Positions 25,414 through 33,900 of a stretch of DNA of 64,000 nucleotides are shown piece after piece. The stretch comes from JAUYQR01 sp050632395 (GTDB lineage Bacteria > Pseudomonadota > Alphaproteobacteria > Rhodobacterales > Rhodobacteraceae), in assembly GCF_050632395.1 (NCBI RefSeq), contig NZ_CP192600.1:3410001-3474000 (forward strand), read 5' to 3'. Under the pieces are notes generated by a model. It made no database searches and was not told the DNA's origin. It saw only the letters and a program-made list of their open reading frames with translations. The position numbers and the translations under genes are program-made. Position 1 is the first letter of the stretch. Every line of letters begins with the position of its first letter.

Positions 25414-26037
25414 ATGTTGATTTCCCTTGTCCTGCCGCTGGCTCAGGCCAGCTTTCAAAGAGCACCCGAGCGGATCGGCCAGACGGATTCGGTGGTAGGC
25501 GATGTCATGCTGTTCGGGGTCTTTCTGATCGTTCTACTGCTTCTCCCTTTGCTGCTGCGCTATCTGGCCAAGCTCGCCGCGCCCGTCGCGCCGCGCCAGG
25601 GGCGGCGGTCTGAGAATTACATCGTCGTCGACGGGTCGAACGTGATGCATTGGAAGAACGAAACGCCGCTTATCTTTACGGTGCAGGCGGTGGTAAACGA
25701 ATTGAAATCGCGCGGTTTCACCCCCGGCGTCGTGTTCGATGCGAATGCTGGCTACAAGCTGTCTGGCCGTTACATGAACGAGCGCGATTTCGCGACGCTG
25801 CTAACCCTCCCGCAAGATCAGGTTTTCGTCGTGCCGAAGGGGACGCCGGCCGACCCGTGGATCTTGGCCGCAGCGCGGGATTTCGGGGCGCGCATCGTGA
25901 CGCGTGACAGGTATCGCGACTGGGCCGACGACCACCCCGAGGTGGCCACGCCCGGCCATCTGGTGCGGGGTGGCTACAACACGGCGGGCGAGCTGTGGCT
26001 TGAGCCGGCGAAGCCTGCGGAGAAGGTGCCCGCCTAG
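25414..26037 (+). CDS. Membrane-anchored NYN-domain ribonuclease-like protein
   Basis: A 207-residue protein. A hydrophobic N-terminal segment and one membrane helix (residues about 28-50) precede a PIN-like NYN domain starting NYIVVDGSNVMHW, with Asp and Asn of the active site. Further acidic residues lie in TPGVVFDANAGYKL and DFGARIVTRDRYRDWADDHPE. It resembles Zc3h12a-type RNases. Known: these are Mg2+-dependent endoribonucleases. The target is unknown. It overlaps the 3' end of uvrB by 4 bp (convergent). Confidence 0.8.
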   Translation: MLISLVLPLAQASFQRAPERIGQTDSVVGDVMLFGVFLIVLLLLPLLLRYLAKLAAPVAPRQGRRSENYIVVDGSNVMHWKNETPLIFTVQAVVNELKSRGFTPGVVFDANAGYKLSGRYMNERDFATLLTLPQDQVFVVPKGTPADPWILAAARDFGARIVTRDRYRDWADDHPEVATPGHLVRGGYNTAGELWLEPAKPAEKVPA

Positions 26038-28217
26038 CGCCCCCGGTTCGACCGCTTGCCGCCGCGCTGGCCGGGGCGGCCGCCGGTGGAGCGGCCTGCC
26101 ATCTTGACGGCTTCCTCTACCGCCTCTTCGACCACCGACTGGCGGGCGAGCGGGTCGTCGGCGATGGCAAGTTCCACCGCCTCCAGCCGTTTCACTTCGT
26201 CACGCAGGCGCGCGGCTTCTTCGAATTCGAGGTTTTCGGCGGCCTTGCGCATCTGGGTGCGCAGCGCGTCAAGATGGGCGGCGAGGTTCTGACCGACCAT
26301 CGGCTTGTCGATCTTGGCGGTGATGCGGGCCTGATCGGTGTCGCCTTGGTAGATGCCCAGAAGCACATCCTCGACGTTCTTGCGGATTGTCGTGGGGGTG
26401 ATGCCGTGAAGGGTGTTGTAGGCGACCTGCTTTTCTCGTCGGCGGTTGGTTTCGCCGATGGCACGTTCCATGCTGCCGGTGATGCGGTCGGCGTACATGA
26501 TGACCCGGCCTTCGGAGTTGCGCGCGGCGCGGCCGATGGTCTGGATGAGCGAAGTTTCCGAGCGCAGGAAGCCTTCCTTGTCGGCATCGAGGATCGCGAC
26601 CAGACCGCACTCCGGAATGTCCAGGCCTTCGCGCAGGAGGTTGATGCCGACCAGCACGTCGAAGGCACCAAGCCGAAGGTCACGCAGGATCTCGATGCGT
26701 TCGATGGTGTCGATGTCGGAGTGCATGTAGCGAATGCGGATGCCCTGTTCGTGGAAGTATTCGGTCAGGTCTTCGGCCATGCGCTTGGTCAGCACGGTGA
26801 CGAGAACGCGCAGGCCCTTGGCGGCGACGCGGCGAATCTCGTCGAGAAGGTCGTCTACCTGCATATCGACAGGGCGGATCTCGACCTGTGGGTCGACAAG
26901 ACCGGTGGGCCGGATAACCTGTTCGGTGAAGACGCCGCCGGTCTGTTCAAGCTCCCACGCGGCGGGGGTGGCTGAGACGAAGACGGATTGCGGGCGCATC
27001 GCGTCCCACTCCTCGAACTTCAGGGGGCGGTTGTCCATGCAGCTGGGCAGCCGGAAGCCGTGTTCTGCGAGGGTCATCTTGCGCCGGAAGTCGCCCTTGT
27101 ACATGCCGCCGATCTGCGGGACTGAAACGTGGGATTCGTCAGCGAAGACAATGGCGTTGTCGGGGATGAATTCGAACAATGTCGGCGGCGGCTCGCCGGG
27201 GGCGCGGCCGGTGAGGTAGCGGGAGTAGTTCTCGATCCCGGCGCAGGAACCGGTGGCGTCCAGCATTTCGAGATCAAAGGTGGTGCGCTGTTCGAGACGC
27301 TGAGCTTCCAAGAGCTTGCCCTCGGCGATCAGCTGGTCGAGGCGCTGCGTAAGTTCGATCTTGATGCCCTTGGTCGCCTGCGCCAGCGTCGGGCGCGGAG
27401 TTACGTAGTGGCTGTTGGCGTAGATGCGAATCTGCTTGAACGTGTCGGTCTTGGCGCCGGTGAGGGGGTCGAATTCGACGATGGATTCCAGCTCCTCGCC
27501 AAAGAAGGAAAAGCGCCAGGCACGGTCTTCGAGGTGGGCGGGCCAGACCTCGAGACTGTCGCCGCGCACCCGGAATGCGCCGCGCTGGAATGACGCTTCC
27601 AGCCGCTTGTATTGCTGGGCCACGAGTTCGGCCATGACCTTGCGCTGGTCGTAGCTTTCGCCGGTGATCAGGTCTTGAGTCATGGCGGAGTAGGTTTCGA
27701 CCGAACCGATGCCGTAGATGCAGGACACTGAAGCCACGATGATCACATCGTCGCGTTCCAGAAGCGCGCGGGTGGCCGAGTGGCGCATCCGGTCGATCTG
27801 TTCGTTGATCTGGGATTCCTTCTCGATATAGGTATCTGTCCGCGCGACATAGGCTTCGGGCTGGTAGTAATCGTAGTAGGAAACAAAGTATTCAACGGCG
27901 TTGTCGGGGAAGAAGCCCTTGAATTCGCCGTATAATTGCGCTGCCAGCGTCTTGTTCGGCGCAAGGATGATGGCGGGGCGCTGGGTCTGTTCGATAATCT
28001 TTGCCATCGTGAAAGTCTTGCCGGTGCCGGTGGCGCCCAGAAGCACCTGATCGCGTTCGCCGGCCAGCACGCCTTTCGTCAGTTCGGCGATCGCGGTGGG
28101 CTGGTCGCCCGCCGGCTGGAACGGGGTTTGCAGCACGAAGCGCCGCCCGCCTTCCAGCTTTGGACGCACCAGAACGTCGGGACGTTCACTGAGGGCGTTG
28201 ATGTTGTTGTGCGGCAT
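26034..28217 (-). CDS. uvrB: UvrABC excinuclease subunit B
   Basis: A 727-residue protein with Walker A VLLGATGTGKTFTMAKII (about residue 55), the beta-hairpin region SYYDYYQPEAYV, Walker B FADESHVSVPQIGGMYKGD, and motifs V-VI VGINLLREGLDIPE and QTIGRAARN. The C-terminal UVR domain (AAENLEFEEAARLRDEVKRLE) binds UvrC. A 25-residue N-terminal extension and a basic Gly/Arg tail make it longer than E. coli UvrB (673). Known role: damage verification and strand loading in nucleotide excision repair. No convincing LexA box is seen upstream. Confidence 0.97.
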   Translation of the reverse strand: MPHNNINALSERPDVLVRPKLEGGRRFVLQTPFQPAGDQPTAIAELTKGVLAGERDQVLLGATGTGKTFTMAKIIEQTQRPAIILAPNKTLAAQLYGEFKGFFPDNAVEYFVSYYDYYQPEAYVARTDTYIEKESQINEQIDRMRHSATRALLERDDVIIVASVSCIYGIGSVETYSAMTQDLITGESYDQRKVMAELVAQQYKRLEASFQRGAFRVRGDSLEVWPAHLEDRAWRFSFFGEELESIVEFDPLTGAKTDTFKQIRIYANSHYVTPRPTLAQATKGIKIELTQRLDQLIAEGKLLEAQRLEQRTTFDLEMLDATGSCAGIENYSRYLTGRAPGEPPPTLFEFIPDNAIVFADESHVSVPQIGGMYKGDFRRKMTLAEHGFRLPSCMDNRPLKFEEWDAMRPQSVFVSATPAAWELEQTGGVFTEQVIRPTGLVDPQVEIRPVDMQVDDLLDEIRRVAAKGLRVLVTVLTKRMAEDLTEYFHEQGIRIRYMHSDIDTIERIEILRDLRLGAFDVLVGINLLREGLDIPECGLVAILDADKEGFLRSETSLIQTIGRAARNSEGRVIMYADRITGSMERAIGETNRRREKQVAYNTLHGITPTTIRKNVEDVLLGIYQGDTDQARITAKIDKPMVGQNLAAHLDALRTQMRKAAENLEFEEAARLRDEVKRLEAVELAIADDPLARQSVVEEAVEEAVKMAGRSTGGRPGQRGGKRSNRGR

Positions 28218-28382
28218 GGGTCACCTTTGGGCGCGGAGCGGCGCGAGACTCGGTTGGCGCGACTCGGGCAACCAGTGAGATTTGATCTGTTTTTGTTCCT
28301 TTACAAGCGGTGAACTGCCAAAATGTGCGAAACCGTTGCCGATATCGGTTTGAGCGGCTAATGCAGCACCGGGGGTGACGGC

Positions 28383-29258
28383 ATGGGTGACAATATTGAT
28401 ACGCGGGCTGTCGGCCTGGATACCGCCTTGGCGCTGATCCGCTGGCTGACCGGTGCGGAGAACTTGCACTACGGGCTGTGGACCGGGCTGGACGTGAACG
28501 CGGGCAACCTGCGGGCCGCACAGGATGCTTATACCGACCTGCTGTTCGCTGAACTGCCGCCTGGCAAGTTGCGTATTCTGGACATTGGCGGCGGTGCGGG
28601 CGAGACGGCGAAAAAGCTAATCGCGCTTGGCCATCAGGTGGAGATCGTCGTGCCATCGGCCTATCTGGCCGACTGTTGCCGCCGCAATGCTCCGGGTGCT
28701 ACGGTGCACGAGTGCCGGTTCGAGGATTACACTGGCACCGGGCCGTTCGACCTGTGCCTGTTTTCCGAAAGCTTCCAGTACATCCCGATGATGGACAGCC
28801 TCCCGAAGTGCGCGGCGGTGCTGACGCCTGAGGGCCATGTGCTGATCGCCGACTGCTTTCGTACCGATGCCTATCTGGGACGGGCGGACCACGGGCCGCA
28901 GCCGGGTGGCGGGCACCGGCTATCAACATTCCGGGCGGCGCTGTTGTCCAACCCGTTCGACGTGCTGTCAGAGCAGGACATCACGGATGCGGTGGCACCC
29001 TCGATCGACCTTGAACAAGGGCTCTACAACCTGATCGGCACCGGCTTCACGCAGGCCGAGCGGGAAATGAAGGCGCGCAAGCCACTGGTGCACTGGAGCC
29101 TGACCCGGCTGACGCATCTGTTCCTGTCGCGCAAGCGCCGGGAAAACCTGATGCAACGTCTGACGGAAAAGCAGCGCAGTAGCGACGCGTTCCGCACCTA
29201 CAACACCTATCTGATGGTCAAGCTGGTTCGCAGCCAGCCAAGACCGAGCGAAGGTTAA
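28383..29258 (+). CDS. Class I SAM-dependent methyltransferase
   Basis: A 291-residue protein. Motif I is LRILDIGGGAGETAKKLIALG (about residue 63), and the acidic loop of motif II is near EIVVPSAYL. The motif TGPFDLCLFSESFQYIPMM (about 118) is followed by LTPEGHVLIADCFR. This layout suits a small-molecule O- or C-methyltransferase. The N-terminus (LIRWLTGAENLHYGLWTGL) is reminiscent of tocopherol- or sterol-type methyltransferases. The substrate is not known. Start with GGGTGACGGC upstream; divergent from uvrB. Confidence 0.82.
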   Translation: MGDNIDTRAVGLDTALALIRWLTGAENLHYGLWTGLDVNAGNLRAAQDAYTDLLFAELPPGKLRILDIGGGAGETAKKLIALGHQVEIVVPSAYLADCCRRNAPGATVHECRFEDYTGTGPFDLCLFSESFQYIPMMDSLPKCAAVLTPEGHVLIADCFRTDAYLGRADHGPQPGGGHRLSTFRAALLSNPFDVLSEQDITDAVAPSIDLEQGLYNLIGTGFTQAEREMKARKPLVHWSLTRLTHLFLSRKRRENLMQRLTEKQRSSDAFRTYNTYLMVKLVRSQPRPSEG

Positions 29259-29361
29259 CATGGTGGCTACAATTTTAGAGGTATTCATGCGCTGTTGACG
29301 CAACTTTAGGTTGCATAGACCCACTGTATTCGGCACACTAATCCTGCAAGCAGTACCTAGG

Positions 29362-29413
29362 CTGTCGGCTGACCCCGCCACACCCCACACCACTCCCCGA
29401 GGTCAGCCGACAG
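29362..29413 (+). repeat. Perfect 13-bp inverted repeat with C-rich loop
   Basis: CTGTCGGCTGACC (29362-29374) pairs perfectly with GGTCAGCCGACAG (29401-29413). The 26-nt loop is almost only C and A with CCCC and CTCCCC words. It lies in the 243-bp gene-free spacer, 88 bp before the NDUFS4-like start. An RNA hairpin with a C-rich loop could be a 5'-UTR element or a small RNA that presents an anti-Shine-Dalgarno sequence. Confidence 0.6.
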
Positions 29414-29501
29414 TTATCTTGCCGTCCGACCGCGCCGCAAACTGGTGCTTGCGCTTTGTCCCCGGCTTCGGAATAAAGCAGCGAAACCCCGGAGGTGATC
29501 C

Positions 29502-29810
29502 ATGCGCGCCCGCATCTACCAGCCATCCCGCACCGCCATGCAGTCTGGCACCGCAAAGACGCAAGACTGGATGCTGGAATTTGACCGCACCGCCAGGGAC
29601 ATCGACCCTCTGATGGGCTGGACCTCGTCGGGGGATACCCAGTCGCAGGTGCGCCTGACCTTCGAAACGCGCGAGGCGGCCGAGGCCTATGCGACTGCGA
29701 AGGGCATCACCTATGACGTGGTCTTGCCAAAGCCGCGCAAGCCGGTGATCCGCCCGCGCGGCTATGGCGAGAACTTCGCCACCGACCGCAAGGGCGCCTG
29801 GACGCACTGA
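29502..29810 (+). CDS. NADH dehydrogenase accessory subunit, NDUFS4-like (ETC complex I conserved region)
   Basis: A 102-residue protein with the ETC_C1_NDUFA4 pattern: ARIYQPSRTAMQSG, then WMLEFD, then PLMGWTSSGDTQSQVRLTFETREAAEAYA, then PRGYGENFATDRKGAWTH. Known: this peripheral complex I subunit is shared by alphaproteobacteria and mitochondria and helps assemble the NADH-oxidising arm. The ribosome site GGAGGTGAT is a near-perfect complement of the 16S rRNA end, suggesting strong translation. Confidence 0.93.
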   Translation: MRARIYQPSRTAMQSGTAKTQDWMLEFDRTARDIDPLMGWTSSGDTQSQVRLTFETREAAEAYATAKGITYDVVLPKPRKPVIRPRGYGENFATDRKGAWTH

Positions 29811-29813
29811 CCC

Positions 29814-30275
29814 ATGCTGACGATTGGACGCGAAAGCCCGCTGGGGCCGGATCTGACGCTTTTGATGGCGCGCCACACCGCTGACATGCACGCCGACACG
29901 CCGCCGGAAAGCATCCACATGATGGATGCGGGCGCGTTGGCGGTGGCTGACGTGTCGTTCTACGTGATGCGCGATGGAACCGAGCCGGTTGCAATGGGTG
30001 CCTTCAAGCGGATCGACGCCAGCCACGCCGAGATCAAGTCGATGCATGTTCTGGCCGAGGCCCGCGGGCGCGGCCTGTCGCGCCGAATGCTGGAGCATCT
30101 GGTCGCCGAGGCGCGCGCAGCCGGGTTTTCGCGGCTTAGCCTGGAAACCGGGGTCCAGCCCACCTTCGTGGCCGCGCGTACGCTTTACACCAAGGCCGGG
30201 TTTCACGAATGCCCGCCGTTCGAGGGGTATTGGGCGGACCCGAACTCGATCTTCATGACGAAGGTGCTTGCCTGA
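29814..30275 (+). CDS. GNAT-family N-acetyltransferase
   Basis: A 153-residue protein. Motif A is AEIKSMHVLAEARGRGLSRRMLEHLVAEAR (Q/RxxGxG/A acetyl-CoA loop, about residues 68-97), and the C-terminal part is RTLYTKAGFHECPPFEGY. The substrate is unknown. It starts 3 bp after the NDUFS4-like stop and is probably co-transcribed. Confidence 0.88.
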   Translation: MLTIGRESPLGPDLTLLMARHTADMHADTPPESIHMMDAGALAVADVSFYVMRDGTEPVAMGAFKRIDASHAEIKSMHVLAEARGRGLSRRMLEHLVAEARAAGFSRLSLETGVQPTFVAARTLYTKAGFHECPPFEGYWADPNSIFMTKVLA

Positions 30276-30306
30276 TCGCGTTCCCTGCCGCAAAAGGTGG
30301 CGGCGC

Positions 30307-30383
30307 GGGCTCATAGCTCAACTGGATAGAGCAAGGACCTTCTAAGTCCGAGGTTGGGGGTTCGAGTCCTCCTGGGCCCGCCA
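30307..30383 (+). tRNA. tRNA-Arg (anticodon TCT)
   Basis: A 77-nt cloverleaf. The acceptor GGGCTCA pairs with TGGGCCC with one G-U pair. The D arm is GCTCAACTGGATAGAGC. The anticodon stem GGAC/GTCC holds loop CTTCTAA, so the anticodon is TCT (AGA/AGG codons). The T loop is GGTTCGAGTCC-like, and CCA is encoded at 30381-30383. Discriminator G. Confidence 0.97.
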
Positions 30384-30446
30384 GTTTCCGGCAGGTGGCT
30401 GCCGTCCTCGGGGCCTGGCGCCAGTCGGACGGCGTTGCCACGGACA

Positions 30447-31685
30447 TCAAGTCTTGGCCGACGGCGCGCCCCCTTCGAAGCGGTTGCCGTGGCGATAATC
30501 GCAGGGGGCTTCTTGCATTTGCAGATGGAGGCCGGTGCCGGTGTAGGGATGGGCTCGGGCGAGATCCTCGTCGAAGTCGATGCCAAGTCCCGGACCGTTC
30601 GGCGGGATTATGTAGCCGTCTTCCCACGCTATCGAGTTGCGGATCAGTTTCTGGTGGAAGGCGCCGCCGGTCTCGATCGTCTCGGCGATCAGAAGGTTCG
30701 GGATCGAGGCGGCGAAATGGACGTTGGCCGCCCATTCCACCGGGCCTGCATAGAGGTGCGGCGCCATTTCGGCGTTGAAGATCTCGGCCATGGCGGCGAT
30801 CTTCTTGGCCTCCCAAATACCGCCGACCCGGCCCAGCGCCGGTTGCAGGATCTTGACGCCACCGGCGCGGAGAAGCGTGCCGAACTCGGCCTTGGTCGTC
30901 ATGCGTTCGCCGGTGGCAAGGGGAACGCGGACGGATTTCGCGACCTCGGCGAATTCCAGAAGATTGTCCGGCGGGATCGGTTCTTCATACCAGAGCGGGT
31001 TGTAGGGTTCCAACTCGCGGCCCATGCGAATGGCGCCGGGGGTGGTGAACTGGCCGTGGGTGCCGAAAAGAAGGTCAACCCGGTCGCCCACCGCCGCGCG
31101 GATCGCCTTGCAGAAGGCGACCGAGCGGGTGATGTCGGACATAGCGGGTTCGTGGCCGCCACGGATGGTGTAGGGGCCGGCGGGATCGAATTTCACGGCG
31201 GTGAAGCCCAGATTCATGAAGCGGACGGCGGCTTCGGCGGCAGCGTCGGGGTCGACCCAGAATTCGGCCGATTCCTTGCCGGGCTCGGGGTAGAGGTATG
31301 TGTAGCTGCGAATGCGGTCGTTCATCTTGCCGCCGAGAAGCGCCCAGACCGGACGGTTCCGCGCCTTGCCGATGATGTCCCAGCAGGCGATCTCGAGCCC
31401 GGAGAAGGCGCCCATCACGGTGGGATCGGGGCGCTGGGTGAAGCCCGAGGAATAGGCTCGGCGGAACATCAGCTCGATGTTTTCGGGGTTCTCGGCGGCC
31501 ATGTGACGTTCGAACACGTCTTCGATCACGGCGATCATCGCCTTTGGCCCCACGGTCGAGGCGTAGCATTCGCCGTAGCCGACGATGCCGGTATCGGTGG
31601 TCAGTTTCGGAAAGATCCAGTAGCGCCCGCCCCAGCCGGGGAACGGAGGGGCCACGACGAAGATCTCGAGATCCTTCAACTTCAT
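30447..31685 (-). CDS. Mandelate racemase/muconate lactonizing enzyme family (enolase superfamily)
   Basis: A 412-residue protein. The N-terminal capping domain begins MKLKDLEIFVVAPPFPGWGGRYW. The barrel has TAVKFDPAG (catalytic KxD-like strand), VDLLFGTHGQF, LWYEEPIPPDN (metal-binding Glu), ATGERM and KILQPALGRVGGI. The active site looks like sugar-acid dehydratases or cycloisomerases rather than true mandelate racemase. Sugar unknown. GGAGG precedes the ATG at 31685. Convergent with the tRNA-Arg gene. Confidence 0.85.
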   Translation of the reverse strand: MKLKDLEIFVVAPPFPGWGGRYWIFPKLTTDTGIVGYGECYASTVGPKAMIAVIEDVFERHMAAENPENIELMFRRAYSSGFTQRPDPTVMGAFSGLEIACWDIIGKARNRPVWALLGGKMNDRIRSYTYLYPEPGKESAEFWVDPDAAAEAAVRFMNLGFTAVKFDPAGPYTIRGGHEPAMSDITRSVAFCKAIRAAVGDRVDLLFGTHGQFTTPGAIRMGRELEPYNPLWYEEPIPPDNLLEFAEVAKSVRVPLATGERMTTKAEFGTLLRAGGVKILQPALGRVGGIWEAKKIAAMAEIFNAEMAPHLYAGPVEWAANVHFAASIPNLLIAETIETGGAFHQKLIRNSIAWEDGYIIPPNGPGLGIDFDEDLARAHPYTGTGLHLQMQEAPCDYRHGNRFEGGAPSAKT

Positions 31686-31713
31686 GCGTGGTCCTCCGGG
31701 TTGCCGGGGCAAG

Positions 31714-31758
31714 CGGGGGTTTCACACCCCCGTACCCCAGTGGGATATTTCCGCAAAG
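31714..31758. repeat. Hairpin/REP-like intergenic repeat
   Basis: CGGGGGT-TTCAC-ACCCCCG (31714-31732) forms a 7-bp stem, followed by TACCCCAGTGGGATATTTCCGCAAAG. The same order of a C-block and GGATATTT occurs before tadA at 17,308. It sits in the spacer after the MFS gene on the minus strand and may act as a transcript end. Confidence 0.4.
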
Positions 31759-31816
31759 GGAAAGCTAGACCCGCTGAAGCGAGCGGTCAGGGCTGAATGC
31801 GACATGAGGTGACGTT

Positions 31817-33037
31817 TCACGCGTTTCTTGTGACGCGGAGCCGGGGACCGAGGACATGCAGGCCAAGGCAGACCAGCATCAGGGCGGAGGCCACCAAGAA
31901 TGGTGCGCCGGGTGCGAAGACGGGCGCGCCGTCCCTGGTGAAGTGCGCAAACACTGAGGTCATCAGGAGCGGCGAGGTGATCATTGCGATGGCGTTGAGG
32001 CTGGAGAGGACTCCCTGAACCTCGCCCTGCGCATCGGCGGGGGCCGACCGCGAGGCGATGGCCTGCAAAGCGGGTGTCACCACCCCGCCGAGCGCAGTAA
32101 CCGGGGTGATGGCGAGGGCGAGGGCGGGCGAGGTGACGAGGCCGAGAGCAGCGAGCGTGACGACGTCGACCCACATGCCATAATGCGCCGCGCGGTGTTC
32201 GCCGAATCGACGGATCAGCGGGCCGACCAGAAGCGCTTGGCCGACCGCGAAGGAGATGCCGTAGACCGCGAGAGAGATGCCGACCATGCCGCTGTCCCAG
32301 CCGAAGCGGGACTGGCCGTAGTAGGCCCAGATCGACGGGTAGACGTTCATCGCGGTGCCGAGGATCAGGAAGCAGGCGAGCGTGAGGCGCAGGCCCGGCA
32401 GGCGGGCCACCGCGCGCAGGGCGCCAAGCGGGTTGGCGCGGGCAAGGCTGAACCGGCGGCGGGTGGCGTCGTTCACGGTCTCGGGCAGGACAAACCAGCC
32501 GAAGGTGAGGTTCGCCAGCGCCAGCCCTGCCGCCACGAGGAAGGGCGCCCGGGTGTCGATGCCTGCAAGGAGGCCGCCGATCACCGGGCCAAGGACGAAG
32601 CCGATACCAAACCCTGCGCCGATCAGGCCGAAACGGCTGCCGCGCTGGTCGGGCGGGGTGATGTCGGCGATGTAGGCGGTGGCGGTCGCATAGGTGGCGG
32701 CCGTTATGCCGGCCACGATGCGGGCGGCAAGGAGGAGCCAGACGGTTTGGGCGGAGGCCATGACGAGGTAATCGAGGCTCATTACCAGAAGCGACAGCAA
32801 AAGGACGGGGCGGCGTCCGAACCGGTCAGAGAGCGCGCCGATGATCGGGCCGAACAGGAACTGCATCACCGCAAACGAGGTGGCGAGGACGCCCCCCCAA
32901 AGCGCCGCCTCGGCGAGCGACTGCCCCGTCACCTCGCGGATCAGGTCGGGCATGACCGGGAAGATCAGGCCGATGCCGATGGCGTCGAGCGTGACCGTGG
33001 CGAGGATGAAGACGAGGGCGAGGCGGGGGTTGTTCAT
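31817..33037 (-). CDS. MFS transporter, TetA-type drug efflux
   Basis: A 406-residue, 12-helix transporter. The first loop motif is GALSDRFGRRPVLLLSL (motif A, about residue 62). The stretch GLIGAGFGIGFVLGPVIGGLLAG (motif C, antiporter signature, about 130) is the hallmark of TetA-like drug/H+ antiporters. Inner membrane. Start chosen at 33037; the frame is open 12 codons further without a better ribosome site. The substrate is unknown. Confidence 0.9.
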   Translation of the reverse strand: MNNPRLALVFILATVTLDAIGIGLIFPVMPDLIREVTGQSLAEAALWGGVLATSFAVMQFLFGPIIGALSDRFGRRPVLLLSLLVMSLDYLVMASAQTVWLLLAARIVAGITAATYATATAYIADITPPDQRGSRFGLIGAGFGIGFVLGPVIGGLLAGIDTRAPFLVAAGLALANLTFGWFVLPETVNDATRRRFSLARANPLGALRAVARLPGLRLTLACFLILGTAMNVYPSIWAYYGQSRFGWDSGMVGISLAVYGISFAVGQALLVGPLIRRFGEHRAAHYGMWVDVVTLAALGLVTSPALALAITPVTALGGVVTPALQAIASRSAPADAQGEVQGVLSSLNAIAMITSPLLMTSVFAHFTRDGAPVFAPGAPFLVASALMLVCLGLHVLGPRLRVTRNA

Positions 33038-33115
33038 TACGGCTTTCGATTTGTGCAGATCATGGCGGACCATAAGGCAAGAGATCGGTATGTATGTTGG
33101 AAATGTGCAACTGCG

Positions 33116-33898
33116 TCAGAGATGGCCGACCCGAGTAAGAAATCCGCGCAGGTGGGAAGCAAAGTCGTCGGGCTGGTCAAGCGAGGCGATGTGGCCGGAG
33201 CGCTGCATCAGTCTGAACTCTGCTCCCGGTATCAGATAGGCCAGTTCGCGCTGCATGTCCGGCGGGGTGGCTGCGTCATCGCTGCCGGCTATGACGAGGG
33301 TTGGCAGGCGCAGGGTGGCGGTGGTCTGGTAGAAATCGCTTCCCGCGATAGCTGCGGCAACGCCGATCCAGCCTGCCGGATCGGTTTGCGATAGAAGCGC
33401 ACTCTGGGTGGCGAGGGTGGCGGCTTGACGCCAGCGATAGCCGAGGTTCTGCGCAAGTGTCGCGTCGAGGATGGCCGCAATGCCGCCGTCCTGCACCGTT
33501 GCGATGCGCCGCTGCCAGATGTCAGGCGTGCCGAGCCTTGTGCCGGTGTTCGACAGGACCAGCCCTCGGACGAGATCGAGCCGCTTGACGGCAAGGCCCT
33601 GCGCCACCAGCCCACCTGCGCCAAGGCCTGCGACGACCGCCTCGGCCACCCCGAAATGCGCCATGATCCGTTCGCAATCGCGGATCAACGCGCCCATTGT
33701 ATAGGGCGGGGGCGGCACGTCGGAACCACCGTGGCCGCGCAGATCAACACGCAGCACGCGCCACTGGGCAAGCCGGGCAACTACGCCGTCCCAGACCGTC
33801 AGATCGGCGCCGAGGCCGTGGATCAGTACCAAGGGAGGTGCTGTGGGCGGACCTTCGCAGACCGCGTTCAGGCGAATGTCATTGAGGTAGACCAGCAT
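33116..33898 (-). CDS. Alpha/beta hydrolase lacking the nucleophile serine
   Basis: A 260-residue alpha/beta-hydrolase related to 3-oxoadipate enol-lactonases. The oxyanion strand is PLVLIHGLGADLTVWD (about residue 22), RVDLRGHGGSD follows, and the late Asp/His are in VIAGSDDAATPP and QRSGHIASLDQP. The nucleophile elbow reads VVAGLGAGGLVAQ (about residue 90): Gly stands where the family has Ser in GxSxG. The protein may therefore be inactive as a hydrolase or have another role. Last gene of the four-gene operon 36,352-33,116; it starts 2 bp after the dehydratase stop. Confidence 0.85.
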   Translation of the reverse strand: MLVYLNDIRLNAVCEGPPTAPPLVLIHGLGADLTVWDGVVARLAQWRVLRVDLRGHGGSDVPPPPYTMGALIRDCERIMAHFGVAEAVVAGLGAGGLVAQGLAVKRLDLVRGLVLSNTGTRLGTPDIWQRRIATVQDGGIAAILDATLAQNLGYRWRQAATLATQSALLSQTDPAGWIGVAAAIAGSDFYQTTATLRLPTLVIAGSDDAATPPDMQRELAYLIPGAEFRLMQRSGHIASLDQPDDFASHLRGFLTRVGHL

Positions 33899-33900
33899 CC

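Noticed and set aside
28295..28315. Possible LexA box upstream of uvrB (GTTC and GAAC words).
   Set aside because: The alphaproteobacterial consensus GTTC-N7-GTTC is not met; the second half-site reads GTAA.
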